DNA of 64,000 bases from Kingella_B sp963529665 (GTDB taxonomy: Bacteria > Pseudomonadota > Gammaproteobacteria > Burkholderiales > Neisseriaceae): assembly GCA_963529665.1 (NCBI GenBank), contig CAUSAG010000006.1:1-64000 (forward strand). Direction: 5' to 3'. This document shows positions 51,977-60,058 of the stretch, one piece after another. The position numbers and the translations under genes were made by a program. Within the stretch, counting starts at the first letter, position 1, and each line of letters starts with the position of its first letter. The notes below the pieces were generated by a model. It had not been told where the DNA came from. It did no database searches and worked only from the letters and a program-made list of their open reading frames with translations.

Positions 51977-52086
51977 TTGTGGTGTTTCCTTTGTTGTTGA
52001 ATGAGGGGGAAGGGGTTTCAGGCTGCCTGAAAAAAGGGGGTAGGGTGGGCAATGAGTTGCCGACCCTACGAGCATTGTCTAAATAT

Positions 52087-52557
52087 TTACAGGTACATAT
52101 CCAAATCAAGAATATTAATTTCCACTGTGCGATATTCCCACACCCACCATTCCCACTCCCAATACCATTCAGGGTTTTCGGGGAACCATTCTTTACACAT
52201 TTCCAAAGTAGGGTATTCGCTGTGGAAAGCAGCCACAAACGTTTCAGGCGTTCCAGTATAGGGTGGAAAATATTGACTAAGTTGCCCCAAAATCGCACCG
52301 CCTGGGATGCTGAGCATGCCCACGCTACCATCATGGATAACTTCCAATAAGAAATCGCAAAATTTATCCAACGTCTCTTGTTGTTTAAACGAATAATCGT
52401 AGTACTCACAAAAAGATAGGAAAATACCTTTTAAATCATACGTCCACTCCAAAATGCTAAATTTGTCGTGATTATTCCATTGCGCAGTATTTTCAGGCTG
52501 CCTAAACATTTTCTTATATCCAATCTCCAAAAAACGGTAATTGCTGAACCCACGCAT
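52087..52557 (-). CDS. Unidentified protein with Trp/Glu-rich C-terminus, start uncertain
   Basis: The frame is open from 52629 to 52087, but its first 20 or so codons (VQAAIGRQIIAREN) are a copied lepA fragment, and a translated DUS follows (FRQPEN). A start at ATG 52557 (MRGFSNYRF) or later is more natural, giving about 156 residues. The body is acidic with aromatic clusters (EWYWEWEWWVWEY). I do not recognise it; a small acidic protein in a broken islet could be an immunity protein, but that is only a guess. Confidence 0.45.
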   Translation of the reverse strand: MRGFSNYRFLEIGYKKMFRQPENTAQWNNHDKFSILEWTYDLKGIFLSFCEYYDYSFKQQETLDKFCDFLLEVIHDGSVGMLSIPGGAILGQLSQYFPPYTGTPETFVAAFHSEYPTLEMCKEWFPENPEWYWEWEWWVWEYRTVEINILDLDMYL

Positions 52558-52567
52558 TTTTTGCGCA

Positions 52568-52616
52568 TTTTCTCGGGCGATAATCTGTCTGCCAATAGCA
52601 GCCTGAACGGTGTCAT
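52568..52616 (-). repeat. Degenerate duplicated fragment of lepA
   Basis: About 47 bp match the lepA segment near 53288-53340 at roughly 80 percent identity by eye, in the same reading frame (VQAAIG.QIIAREN). The copy includes the DUS-like core CAGCCTGAAC. It joins the tail of one broken gene to the head of another. Confidence 0.7.
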
Positions 52617-53032
52617 ACGTCTGGCACACCCGCGTAACTTTCTTTCCAGCACAATTCTTCTTTGGTAGAGCGCAGGGAAGTCCAGCCGTCTGGGCTGGTT
52701 TGCTTGGCAGGCAAATTGTTGAGCGTGTGCTTGGATGGCTTTCATTCGCCGTTTTCTTCGCCAGCGCGGGACGGCATTCGGGCTTCGTAACCCGCGCTTA
52801 TTTCGCGCCCGTTTGCCAGCTTGAAATGGAAGCCGCCCGCTGCCGAAAGCCCCTGCCCTGGGGTGAAAACGTGTACGCTTTCGTATGATTCAAATGTGCA
52901 CGCGCCCGTTTGCGGGACGTGTTTGCGTGTACTCAGGTTTTGGTAGCGGCATTCGCCTTCTGTCGGTGGTTCAACACGGCTGGCGTGTGCGGCGGTGGAC
53001 AGCAGTAAAAGGATAAACAGCTTGCTTTTCAT
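52613..53032 (-). pseudogene. Secreted protein gene with an in-frame stop
   Basis: A signal peptide (MKSKLFILLLLSTAAHA) starts a frame that runs 96 codons to a TGA at 52742-52744. The same frame then continues for 42 more codons with protein-like sequence (PDGWTSLRSTKEELCWKESY) to a TGA at 52613. The spacing of Cys, Trp and charged residues suggests a single small periplasmic protein of about 139 residues broken by one nonsense change. The truncated 96-residue form may still be made. Family not recognised. Confidence 0.6.
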
Positions 53033-53096
53033 GCGGAAAACTCCTGTGAATATGGGAAACAGCGGGATATTTCAGGCAGCCTGAAAACGGGTTGGC

Positions 53097-53119
53097 GAGT
53101 TTCGGCGAAGCCAAAACTC
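53097..53119. repeat. Short hairpin repeat at the lepA stop
   Basis: GAGTTTCGGCGAAGCC followed by AAAACTC forms an imperfect hairpin. A second copy with small changes lies at 59055-59076. The lepA stop codon overlaps its edge. Confidence 0.55.
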
Positions 53120-54911
53120 ACTTATCCCCAATCTCCAAAATCGCCAAAAACGCTGATTGCGGAATCTCCACATTCCCCACCTGTTTCATGCGTTTTTTAC
53201 CGGCTTTTTGTTTTTCCAGCAGTTTTTTCTTACGGGTAATGTCGCCGCCGTAGCACTTGGCGAGTACGTTTTTGCGCAGGGCTTTAACGTTTTCGCGGGC
53301 GATGATTTGGCCGCCGATGGCAGCCTGAACGGCGATGTCAAACATTTGGCGCGGTATCAGTTCGCGCATTTTGCTGGCGAGTTCGCGCCCGCGCTGCACG
53401 GCGGTTTGGCGGTGCACAATCAGGCTGAGCGCGTCCACTTTGTCGCCGTTTACCATAATATCCAGCTTCACCAAGTCGGCGGGCTGAAACTCTTTGAAGT
53501 CGTAGTCCAGCGAAGCATAGCCGCGCGAAGTGGATTTGAGTTTGTCGAAAAAGTCCATCACCACTTCGTTCATCGGCAGATCATAAGTGAGCATCACCTG
53601 CCGCCCCATGTATTGCATATTGCGCTGCACGCCGCGTTTTTGGTTGCACAGCGTCATCACGTTGCCCACATAATCCTGCGGCACGAGGATGGTGGCGGTG
53701 ATAATCGGCTCCATAATGGTTTCTATCGTGCCGATGTCGGGCAGTTTGGACGGGTTTTCCACGTCTATTTTTTCGCCGTTTTTGAGCACGACTTCATACA
53801 CCACGGTGGGCGCGGTGGTAATCAAATCCATGTCAAACTCGCGCTCCAAGCGCTCTTGCACGATTTCCAGATGCAGCAGTCCCAAAAAGCCGCAGCGGAA
53901 GCCGAAGCCGAGTGCCTGCGACACTTCGGGCTCAAATTTTAACGACGCATCATTGAGTTGCAGCTTTTCCAGCGCGTCGCGCAGGGCTTCGTAGTCGTGG
54001 CTTTCCACGGGGTACAGCCCGGCGAACACTTGGCTTTGCACTTCTTTGAAGCCAGCCAGCGGCTCGGCGGCGGGGTTGGCGGCAAGGGTTACGGTGTCGC
54101 CCACTTTCGCCTGCCCGAGTTCTTTCACGCCGGTAATCAGAAAGCCGACTTCGCCTGCGGTTAATTCTTGTTTTTGCACCGATTTTGGCGTAAACACGCC
54201 GAGCTGCTCCACCTGCGATTCGGCTTTGGTGGACATAAAGCGCACTTTGTCTTTCAGTTTCAGGCTGCCGTTTTTCACGCGGATCAGCATCACCACGCCC
54301 ACGTAGTTGTCAAACCACGAATCGATAATCACGGCTTGCAGCGGCGCGGCGGCATCGCCCTGCGGTGCGGGGATTTTGGCGACGATTTCTTCCAGCACGT
54401 CTTCTACGCCCAGCCCGCTTTTGGCGGAACAGGTTACCGCGCCCACGGCATCAATGCCGATGATGTCTTCGATTTCCTGCGCCACGCGGTCGGGGTCGGC
54501 GGCGGGCAGGTCGATTTTGTTGAGCACGGGCACGACTTCCACGCCCAAATCAATCGCGGTGTAGCAGTTGGCCACGGTTTGCGCTTCCACGCCCTGCGAG
54601 GCGTCCACCACCAACAGCGCGCCTTCGCAGGCGGACAGACTGCGCGACACTTCATAGGAGAAGTCCACGTGTCCCGGGGTGTCAATCAGGTTCAGCAGAT
54701 AGGTTTCGCCGTTTTTGGCTTTGTAGTGCAGCGCGGCGGTTTGCGCCTTAATCGTGATGCCGCGCTCTTTTTCGATGTCCATGCTGTCCAGCACTTGCGA
54801 ACTCATTTCGCGGTTTTCCAGCCCGCCGCAGTATTGGATGAAGCGGTCGGCGAGGGTGGATTTGCCGTGGTCGATGTGGGCGATGATGGAGAAATTGCGG
54901 ATGTTTTTCAT
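53118..54911 (-). CDS. lepA: Elongation factor 4 (LepA)
   Basis: This 597-residue translational GTPase acts on stalled or mistranslocated ribosomes. G motifs: AHIDHGKST, DTPGHVDF and NKIDLPAADPDR. The C-terminal LepA-specific domain contains MFDIAVQAAIGGQIIAREN and ITRKKKLLEKQKAGKKRMK. The start at 54911 (MKNIRNFSI) matches the family; an ATG two codons earlier (54917) is also possible. lepB lies downstream on the same strand, as usual, but separated here by inserted sequence. Confidence 0.97.
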   Translation of the reverse strand: MKNIRNFSIIAHIDHGKSTLADRFIQYCGGLENREMSSQVLDSMDIEKERGITIKAQTAALHYKAKNGETYLLNLIDTPGHVDFSYEVSRSLSACEGALLVVDASQGVEAQTVANCYTAIDLGVEVVPVLNKIDLPAADPDRVAQEIEDIIGIDAVGAVTCSAKSGLGVEDVLEEIVAKIPAPQGDAAAPLQAVIIDSWFDNYVGVVMLIRVKNGSLKLKDKVRFMSTKAESQVEQLGVFTPKSVQKQELTAGEVGFLITGVKELGQAKVGDTVTLAANPAAEPLAGFKEVQSQVFAGLYPVESHDYEALRDALEKLQLNDASLKFEPEVSQALGFGFRCGFLGLLHLEIVQERLEREFDMDLITTAPTVVYEVVLKNGEKIDVENPSKLPDIGTIETIMEPIITATILVPQDYVGNVMTLCNQKRGVQRNMQYMGRQVMLTYDLPMNEVVMDFFDKLKSTSRGYASLDYDFKEFQPADLVKLDIMVNGDKVDALSLIVHRQTAVQRGRELASKMRELIPRQMFDIAVQAAIGGQIIARENVKALRKNVLAKCYGGDITRKKKLLEKQKAGKKRMKQVGNVEIPQSAFLAILEIGDK

Positions 54912-54917
54912 GTTCAT

Positions 54918-55278
54918 TTTGGGTGGGGAATATAAAGAATGGTTTGCGGCGGCTTGAATGGCGGCAAGTGGCTTTCAGGCTGCCTGAAAGGGGGTAAACA
55001 AAGCGCGGCATTTTAACAGAAAATGATTAGGCAGCCTGAAAGGTTTGCATAAAAAAGCAGCCTGAAAGCGTTGTTTCAAGCTGCTGTGTAAAAATTATTG
55101 GGTGGTGTCCTAAAAAGTATGCTGACATAAAACGTCAAGCCAATAACGACATTTCTATCGTACAAAATTTCCTGTTAAAACAGCGGAATTTGGCTAATTT
55201 AAATTACTAAAAAAACAAGCAGCATACTTTTTAGGACACCACCAATTATTGTATATGATTTAATACAGTAAAAAACAG
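54918..55278. other. Intergenic region upstream of lepA containing a MITE
   Basis: The gap holds several DUS copies near 54975-55085 and a 143-bp MITE (55101-55243). No gene is visible. Confidence 0.7.
55101..55243. mobile_element. 143-bp MITE with 24-bp perfect terminal inverted repeats
   Basis: The ends begin GGTGGTGTCCTAAAAAGTAT and pair perfectly over 24 bp. Both flanks carry the 8-bp sequence AATTATTG (55093-55100 and 55244-55251), a clear target-site duplication. The 95-bp interior codes nothing. An 8-bp duplication and ends of this kind fit the IS1595/IS1016 group, so an IS1016-like transposase probably moved it. Confidence 0.9.
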
Positions 55279-55665
55279 TTAAATCTCGCTGTTTGGTTCT
55301 TCACCATACTTATTATCGCCTTGGGTGCCTTCCTGTGCGCACAAAATAAGAATAATAATAAAGCCAATAACGGGAATGATACCAATCAAACTATACCATC
55401 CTGTGCGATTAGTATCGTGTAAACGACGGATTTGCACTGCCAAGCTAGGTAAAAATGTTGCCAACAGATACAAATCAGCTATACCGAAACTTTTTGCAGA
55501 GTCACTGGGATTAGCTGCACCTGATGCAGCATTAAAGAAGCCAGAAATAAAGCCCAGCACAAAAGCTACAATAAAATGAAACAATATAAACATCCAAAAT
55601 TCTCGACGTGATGCACGTCCGCTAAAACCTACATAATTTTTTAATACAGCAAAATACCACTTCAT
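55279..55665 (-). CDS. DUF805 family membrane protein
   Basis: This 128-residue protein begins MKWYFAVLKNYVGFSGRASRREFWMFILF, the DUF805 signature, with four hydrophobic segments and the conserved VQIRRLHDTNRTGWY loop. Function is unknown. The ATG at 55665 follows AGGAG; a longer frame to 55734 is not supported. The gene is more AT-rich than its neighbours. Confidence 0.88.
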   Translation of the reverse strand: MKWYFAVLKNYVGFSGRASRREFWMFILFHFIVAFVLGFISGFFNAASGAANPSDSAKSFGIADLYLLATFLPSLAVQIRRLHDTNRTGWYSLIGIIPVIGFIIILILCAQEGTQGDNKYGEEPNSEI

Positions 55666-55734
55666 ATTAAAACTCCTATAAATAAAATAAATGTTAAACA
55701 AAGCACCGAAATAATACGGGCTAGTTTTTAACAA

Positions 55735-55941
55735 AATGATTGAAGAAGTGTCAAGAACAGATAGGGGATAGGATAATTTTTATGATACGGTTACAACAGA
55801 TTAGGCAGCCTGAAAGGTTTGTAGGCAATTTTCAGGCTGCCTTTAACAAAAAAGATTTGCGCCCTGCCCGCAAGCCACCGCGCCGAAAATGCTAAAATCC
55901 ACCCTCTTTTACTCTTTTATTTTTATGATTATTTTATTTTT
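55735..55941. other. Intergenic region with a DUS pair and a 17-bp tandem repeat
   Basis: An inverted DUS pair (55803-55843) is followed by a perfect 17-bp tandem duplication, TTTTATTTTTATGATTA, at 55915-55948, which reaches the dusA start region. Confidence 0.7.
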
Positions 55942-55962
55942 ATGATTATAGGCAGCCTGAAA

Positions 55963-56958
55963 ATGCAAACTCCCCGCCCCAAGCGCACGCTATCCATTGC
56001 GCCGATGCTGGACTGGACTGACCGCCATTTCCGCTATCTCGCGCGCCAAATCAGCCGCCACACATGGCTTTACACCGAAATGATAAACGCAGGCGCGATT
56101 ATCCACGGCGATCCTGCGCGGTTTCTGGAATACAACGAATGCGAACACCCCATCGCCTTGCAATTGGGCGGCAGCGACCCCGCGCAGTTGGCGCAAGCGG
56201 CGAAAAAAGTGGCGCAATATCAATACGATGAAATCAACCTAAACTGCGGCTGCCCCAGCCCGCGCGTGCAAAAAGGCGCGTTTGGCGCGTGTTTGATGAA
56301 CGAAGTGGCGCTGGTTGCCAATTGTCTGAACGCCATGCAGCAAGCCGCGCCCGATTGCGATATTACGGTGAAACACCGCATTGGCGTGGACAAGCAAACC
56401 GAATACAGCAGCGTGCGCGATTTTGTTGGCACGCTGCGCGAGAAAACGCCCGTGCGCACTTATATTGTGCACGCCCGCAACGCATGGCTGGATGGCTTGT
56501 CGCCCAAAGAAAACCGCGATATTCCGCCGCTGAAATACGATTATGTTTACCAATTAAAACAAGACTTTCCCGATTTGGAAATCATCATCAACGGCGGCAT
56601 CAAAACCAACGCCGAAATCGCCGAACACCTGCGCCATGTGGACGGCGTGATGATTGGGCGCGAGGCGTATCACAACACCATGATTATGCGCGATTGGGAC
56701 AGGCTGTTTTACGGCAGCGAGCAGCCTGAAATCGGCTACGATGAATTGGTGCAGCGGCTTTATGCCTACGTGCAAACGCAGTTGGCAGCGGGGCGCGGCA
56801 GCATCTTGCGCCACATGGCGCGGCACTATCTGGGCTTGATGCACGGCTTGCACGGCGCGCGCACATGGCGGCAAATGCTGTCGGATGCAACGCTGCTCAA
56901 AACCAACCGCGCGGAATTGATTTTGGAGGCTTGGGCGCAGGTGAAGAAGGAGCTGTGA
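55963..56958 (+). CDS. dusA: tRNA-dihydrouridine(20/20a) synthase DusA
   Basis: This 331-residue FMN enzyme reduces uridines 20 and 20a in the D loop of tRNA. Motifs: SIAPMLDWTDRHFRYLARQ, YTEMINAGAI, ALQLGGSDP, INLNCGCPSPRVQKGAFGACLM (given in part), with the catalytic Cys in this last segment, and VDGVMIGREAYHN. The ATG at 55963 directly follows a DUS. An in-frame ATG at 55942 lies inside a tandem repeat and would add a translated DUS to the N-terminus. Confidence 0.94.
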   Translation: MQTPRPKRTLSIAPMLDWTDRHFRYLARQISRHTWLYTEMINAGAIIHGDPARFLEYNECEHPIALQLGGSDPAQLAQAAKKVAQYQYDEINLNCGCPSPRVQKGAFGACLMNEVALVANCLNAMQQAAPDCDITVKHRIGVDKQTEYSSVRDFVGTLREKTPVRTYIVHARNAWLDGLSPKENRDIPPLKYDYVYQLKQDFPDLEIIINGGIKTNAEIAEHLRHVDGVMIGREAYHNTMIMRDWDRLFYGSEQPEIGYDELVQRLYAYVQTQLAAGRGSILRHMARHYLGLMHGLHGARTWRQMLSDATLLKTNRAELILEAWAQVKKEL

Positions 56959-57142
56959 ATGGGGATTGCTGGTTTTCAGGCTGCCTTATGCAAGGCGGAT
57001 GATGCGTTGCCCGCAAACCATCATTAGGCAGCCTGAAAACGCCCAATGGCAACCGCCAAGCATAATCCGTTGCCCGCGCCATCCAATCATCAAATAACCC
57101 AAGCCGCCACTATCTATTAAGGCAGCCTGAAAACCTTATCGC

Positions 57143-57806
57143 ATGAAAATCAACAAAAAATTCAAGCAAATGAGCATGGCAAAATACCGCCATTACATCG
57201 CCCATCATCAAAAATACGCCGATTTCAATCCGCTGGGGCTGTATCGCTCCATTTTGGAAAACGATAAATTGGACGAAGCGGCACGGCTGGAAGTTCTAGG
57301 GGCTGTTTGCAATTGGTGTTGTGGCGGCTTTTACGCCATAAAACGGCATCTGCTATGTTAAAAACACTCGCCAATGGGCGACATTGGCTCGTATTTTCGC
57401 CTTGCATCTGCCGCTTTCTGACGCAAAATCCGCTTCACAAACCAATTGCAAACAGCCCCTAGCCCTTGCCAACCAATATTTTCAGCGTTTCTACAATTTT
57501 TTGTTCATTAAAGACCCCGTTGCATACAGCAAGCTTGCCACGCTGGGGCAGGGTTTGAGCGAAACGCAGCAGCGCCAGCATTTGAGCCATGTTTGGGACA
57601 GGCGCGAGAAATGGTGCGCTGAAAAAGGTATCCGCCATCAGCGCATCGGCGCAAGCACCGTTTCGCGCCATTACTTTGCCGATGGCAATGAAGCCGACGG
57701 CTGGCGCGAAGTGCGGCACATGAGCCCCGAGCGCCGATTAAGGCAGCCTGAAAGCCGTCCAAGCAGCAAACAGCAGCGCAAGCGGCAAAAGCAAATGCTA
57801 CGCTAA
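57143..57806 (+). pseudogene. Conserved-type gene split by a 159-bp MITE
   Basis: Codons 1-52 (MKINKKFKQMSMAKYRHYI ... AARLEVL) are followed by a MITE, then the rest (LANQYFQRFYNFLF ... HYFADGNEADGWREVRHM). Removing 163 bp, the element plus one CTAG copy, rejoins the frame exactly as EVL-ALANQYF, giving a protein of about 166 residues with a basic, Gln-rich tail. The intact protein would be helical and positively charged; its function is unknown. A DUS is translated near the end. Confidence 0.8.
57300..57458. mobile_element. 159-bp MITE with 18-bp terminal inverted repeats
   Basis: GGGCTGTTTGCAATTGGT (57300-57317) and its exact complement (57441-57458) are the ends. CTAG lies directly outside on both sides (57296-57299 and 57459-57462), a 4-bp target duplication. 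A CTAG-type target (YTAR) is typical of IS5 elements. The interior codes nothing. Confidence 0.88.
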
Positions 57807-58035
57807 GCATGGCATGAGGATGAGAAGTAGTTTTCAGGCTGCCTTTGCGCTTGTGGAATAAACGCGCAAAGGCAGCCTGAAAGCGGCAATGATGGCGTGG
57901 GTTAAAGGAAAAGCAGGGCGGACGACAACACAACATTATTGTGATTTTAATCAACTGTAAATTTCCGCAAAATCATTGAAGCCAATGTAAGCAAGCGTTA
58001 AAATTCGCGCCCAATTATTTAGACCCATTTGCTTC

Positions 58036-58485
58036 ATGACTACTTCTCTTGCCGACACGCTTCCCCTTTCTCATATTATTTTAGACGCCGAAATCAGCAG
58101 CAAAAAACGCCTATTTGAATGCGTGGCGCAGCTGTTTGCCGCGCAAAGCGGTTTGCCGCAAGCCGAAGTGTTTGATTGCCTGTTTGCGCGCGAGCGATTG
58201 GGCTCAACCGCGCTGGGGCAGGGCGTTGCCATGCCGCATGGTCGGCACGCGGGCTTATCCGCGGCAACGGGCGCGTTTGTGCGGCTAAAAGAGCCGATTG
58301 AATTTGATGCGCCTGATAACAAGCCTGTTTCACTGGTGTTTGTGTTGCTTGTGCCCGAAGCGGCAACCAGCGAGCATTTAGAATTGCTGTCGCAATTGGC
58401 AGGGCTGTTCAACGAAAAAAGCGTGCGCGATGCGTTGCAATCTTGCCAAACGCCCGAAGAAGCGCGCGCGCTGTTGCTGGCATAA
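58036..58485 (+). CDS. ptsN: Nitrogen PTS EIIA protein PtsN
   Basis: This 149-residue EIIA-Ntr-type phosphocarrier has the phosphorylated His in VAMPHGRH, with SSKKRLFECVAQLFA at the start and LGSTALGQG before it. It is the end point of the regulatory PTS and would affect potassium, nitrogen and carbon control. In beta-proteobacteria it is next to hprK and rapZ, as here, although a broken gene lies between ptsN and hprK. A -10-like region is not clear. Confidence 0.92.
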   Translation: MTTSLADTLPLSHIILDAEISSKKRLFECVAQLFAAQSGLPQAEVFDCLFARERLGSTALGQGVAMPHGRHAGLSAATGAFVRLKEPIEFDAPDNKPVSLVFVLLVPEAATSEHLELLSQLAGLFNEKSVRDALQSCQTPEEARALLLA

Positions 58486-58517
58486 GCCGCGCAGATATTT
58501 TCAGGCTGCCAATCTAG

Positions 58518-58554
58518 TGCACACAGGGCGTATGGGTCATATGCCCTGTGTGCA
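58518..58554. repeat. 17-bp hairpin downstream of ptsN
   Basis: TGCACACAGGGCGTATG and CATATGCCCTGTGTGCA pair across a 3-base loop with one G-T position. There is no T-run. It lies between a DUS pair (58497-58570) and may be a transcription or mRNA-stability element. Confidence 0.65.
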
Positions 58555-58645
58555 TTTAAGGCAGCCTGAAAACGCATAAACAGGCTGCGCCACACCGCTT
58601 GCCTTGTTGGGCAGATTATTTATCCACTCACTATCCATCAGCAAA

Positions 58646-58930
58646 ATGTCTTCATCCAACGAGAAACTGCGCGAAGAAGCCATCGCCGCGCACGCGTTCA
58701 GCTTTAAAAACCACGCTTATTTAACAGCAAAGCCCTAACTGTGCGGCTGTTTTTGCTGCTGCAAAATCTTCCCGTCCAGCGCATTAAGCGATGAGGATTT
58801 TCAGCCTGAGGACGACGGGCAAAGAACCGCCTTCTGCCCTTATTGCCTGATAGACAGCGTGATTGGCGAGGAAAGCGGCTACGCCATCACGCCCGAGTTG
58901 TTGCAAGCGATGCGGGATTATTGGTTTTAG
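58646..58930 (+). pseudogene. Cys-rich cytoplasmic protein gene with one in-frame stop
   Basis: The frame runs 30 codons (MSSSNEKLREEAIAAHAFSF...) to a TAA at 58736-58738, then continues LCGCFCCCKIFPSSAL ... FCPYCLIDSVIGEESGY ... LLQAMRDYWF to a stop at 58928. The second part, with CGCF, CPYC and a DSVIGEESGY core, belongs to a common family of small cytoplasmic proteins with zinc-finger-like Cys pairs. The single stop in an otherwise clean frame marks a recent pseudogene; a recoded stop is possible but unlikely. Confidence 0.7.
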
Positions 58931-59054
58931 GCGCGGTATTGGCGGCAAACAATGTTTCAGCGTTGTTAAAGACATCTCATTGAAAAATAATGATTATGGG
59001 TTTTCAGGCTGCCCCAGTCGTTCGCTCCAAAGGCAGCCTGAAAACAAGTGTAAC

Positions 59055-59076
59055 GAGTTTCGGCGCAGCCAAACTC
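59055..59076. repeat. Short hairpin repeat upstream of hprK
   Basis: GAGTTTCGGCGCAGCC followed by AAACTC, the second copy of the repeat at 53097-53119. It lies just before the hprK ribosome binding site (AGAAGGAA). Confidence 0.55.
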
Positions 59077-59092
59077 CCCAGAAGGAATTCTT

Positions 59093-60058
59093 ATGCCCAG
59101 CGTCTCCGTTCGCAAGCTCTATCAAGACAATCAGCAAAAACTTCAGCTCGCGTGGGCAGCAGGCGCAGCGGGTGGCGATAACCGCATTGCCGTGGAAGCC
59201 GACCGCCCCGTGCTGGCGCTGGTGGGACATCTTAATTTTATTCACCACAACCAAGTGCAAGTGCTAGGCGTTGCCGAAGTTGCCTATTTGCAAAAGCTGG
59301 AACAAGCCGAACACGGCACGGGGTTGAACGAGCTGTTCAACTTTCCCATGACGCTGGTGATTGTTGCCAACGATTTGCCGATTCCGCAAAGCCTGCGCGA
59401 TTATTGCCACACGCAAAACACGCCGCTGCTCACCTCCAAGCTGGAAAGCCCATATTTGATGGACGTGCTGCGCATTTATCTGCAACGCGTGCTTGCCGCT
59501 TCCACCATCAAACACGGCGTGTTTTTGGATGTGTTTGAAGTGGGCGTATTGCTCACAGGCAAATCGGGGCTGGGCAAAAGCGAGCTGGCGCTGGAATTGA
59601 TTTCGCGCGGGCATAGCTTGGTTGCCGATGATGCCGTTGAGCTACACCGCACCGCACCCGAAACATTGGAAGGACGTTGCCCGCCCATGCTGCGCGATTT
59701 TTTGGAAGTGCGCGGCGTGGGCGTGCTCAATATTCGCCATATGTTTGGCGAAACCGCCATCCGCCCGAAAAAAACGCTGCGCTTAATCATCAACCTTGTT
59801 CTAGCCGATGATGAATACATGAAAACGCTAGACCGCCTAAGCATCCGCACCGAAACGGAAACCATATTAAATGTGCCCATCCGCTCGGTAACGCTGCCTG
59901 TTGCCGCAGGGCGCAACCTTGCCGTGTTGGTGGAAGCCGCCGTGCGCAACTATATTTTGCAGCGCCACGGCAAAGATAGCACCAAAGAATTCCTAGAACG
60001 CCATCAAACCATTATGAACAAACCCGAAGAGCATCCCCATGAAAATCATCTTGATTAG
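59093..60058 (+). CDS. hprK: HPr kinase/phosphorylase
   Basis: This 321-residue enzyme phosphorylates or dephosphorylates HPr on Ser and so links carbon state to regulation. The P-loop is GKSGLGKSE (about residues 157-165), followed by LVADDAVEL and the capping and signature region EVRGVGVLNIRHMFG. Length is normal. rapZ starts inside its last codons, with a 20-bp overlap, so the two are translationally coupled. Confidence 0.95.
   Translation: MPSVSVRKLYQDNQQKLQLAWAAGAAGGDNRIAVEADRPVLALVGHLNFIHHNQVQVLGVAEVAYLQKLEQAEHGTGLNELFNFPMTLVIVANDLPIPQSLRDYCHTQNTPLLTSKLESPYLMDVLRIYLQRVLAASTIKHGVFLDVFEVGVLLTGKSGLGKSELALELISRGHSLVADDAVELHRTAPETLEGRCPPMLRDFLEVRGVGVLNIRHMFGETAIRPKKTLRLIINLVLADDEYMKTLDRLSIRTETETILNVPIRSVTLPVAAGRNLAVLVEAAVRNYILQRHGKDSTKEFLERHQTIMNKPEEHPHENHLD

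Noticed and set aside
54168..54935. Long frame antisense to lepA
   Set aside because: It mirrors the third-position bias of the highly conserved lepA gene; no domain or start signal.
57300..57458. Coding potential across the MITE
   Set aside because: The two frames overlap only by reading into the element; its perfect ends and CTAG duplication show it is an insertion.
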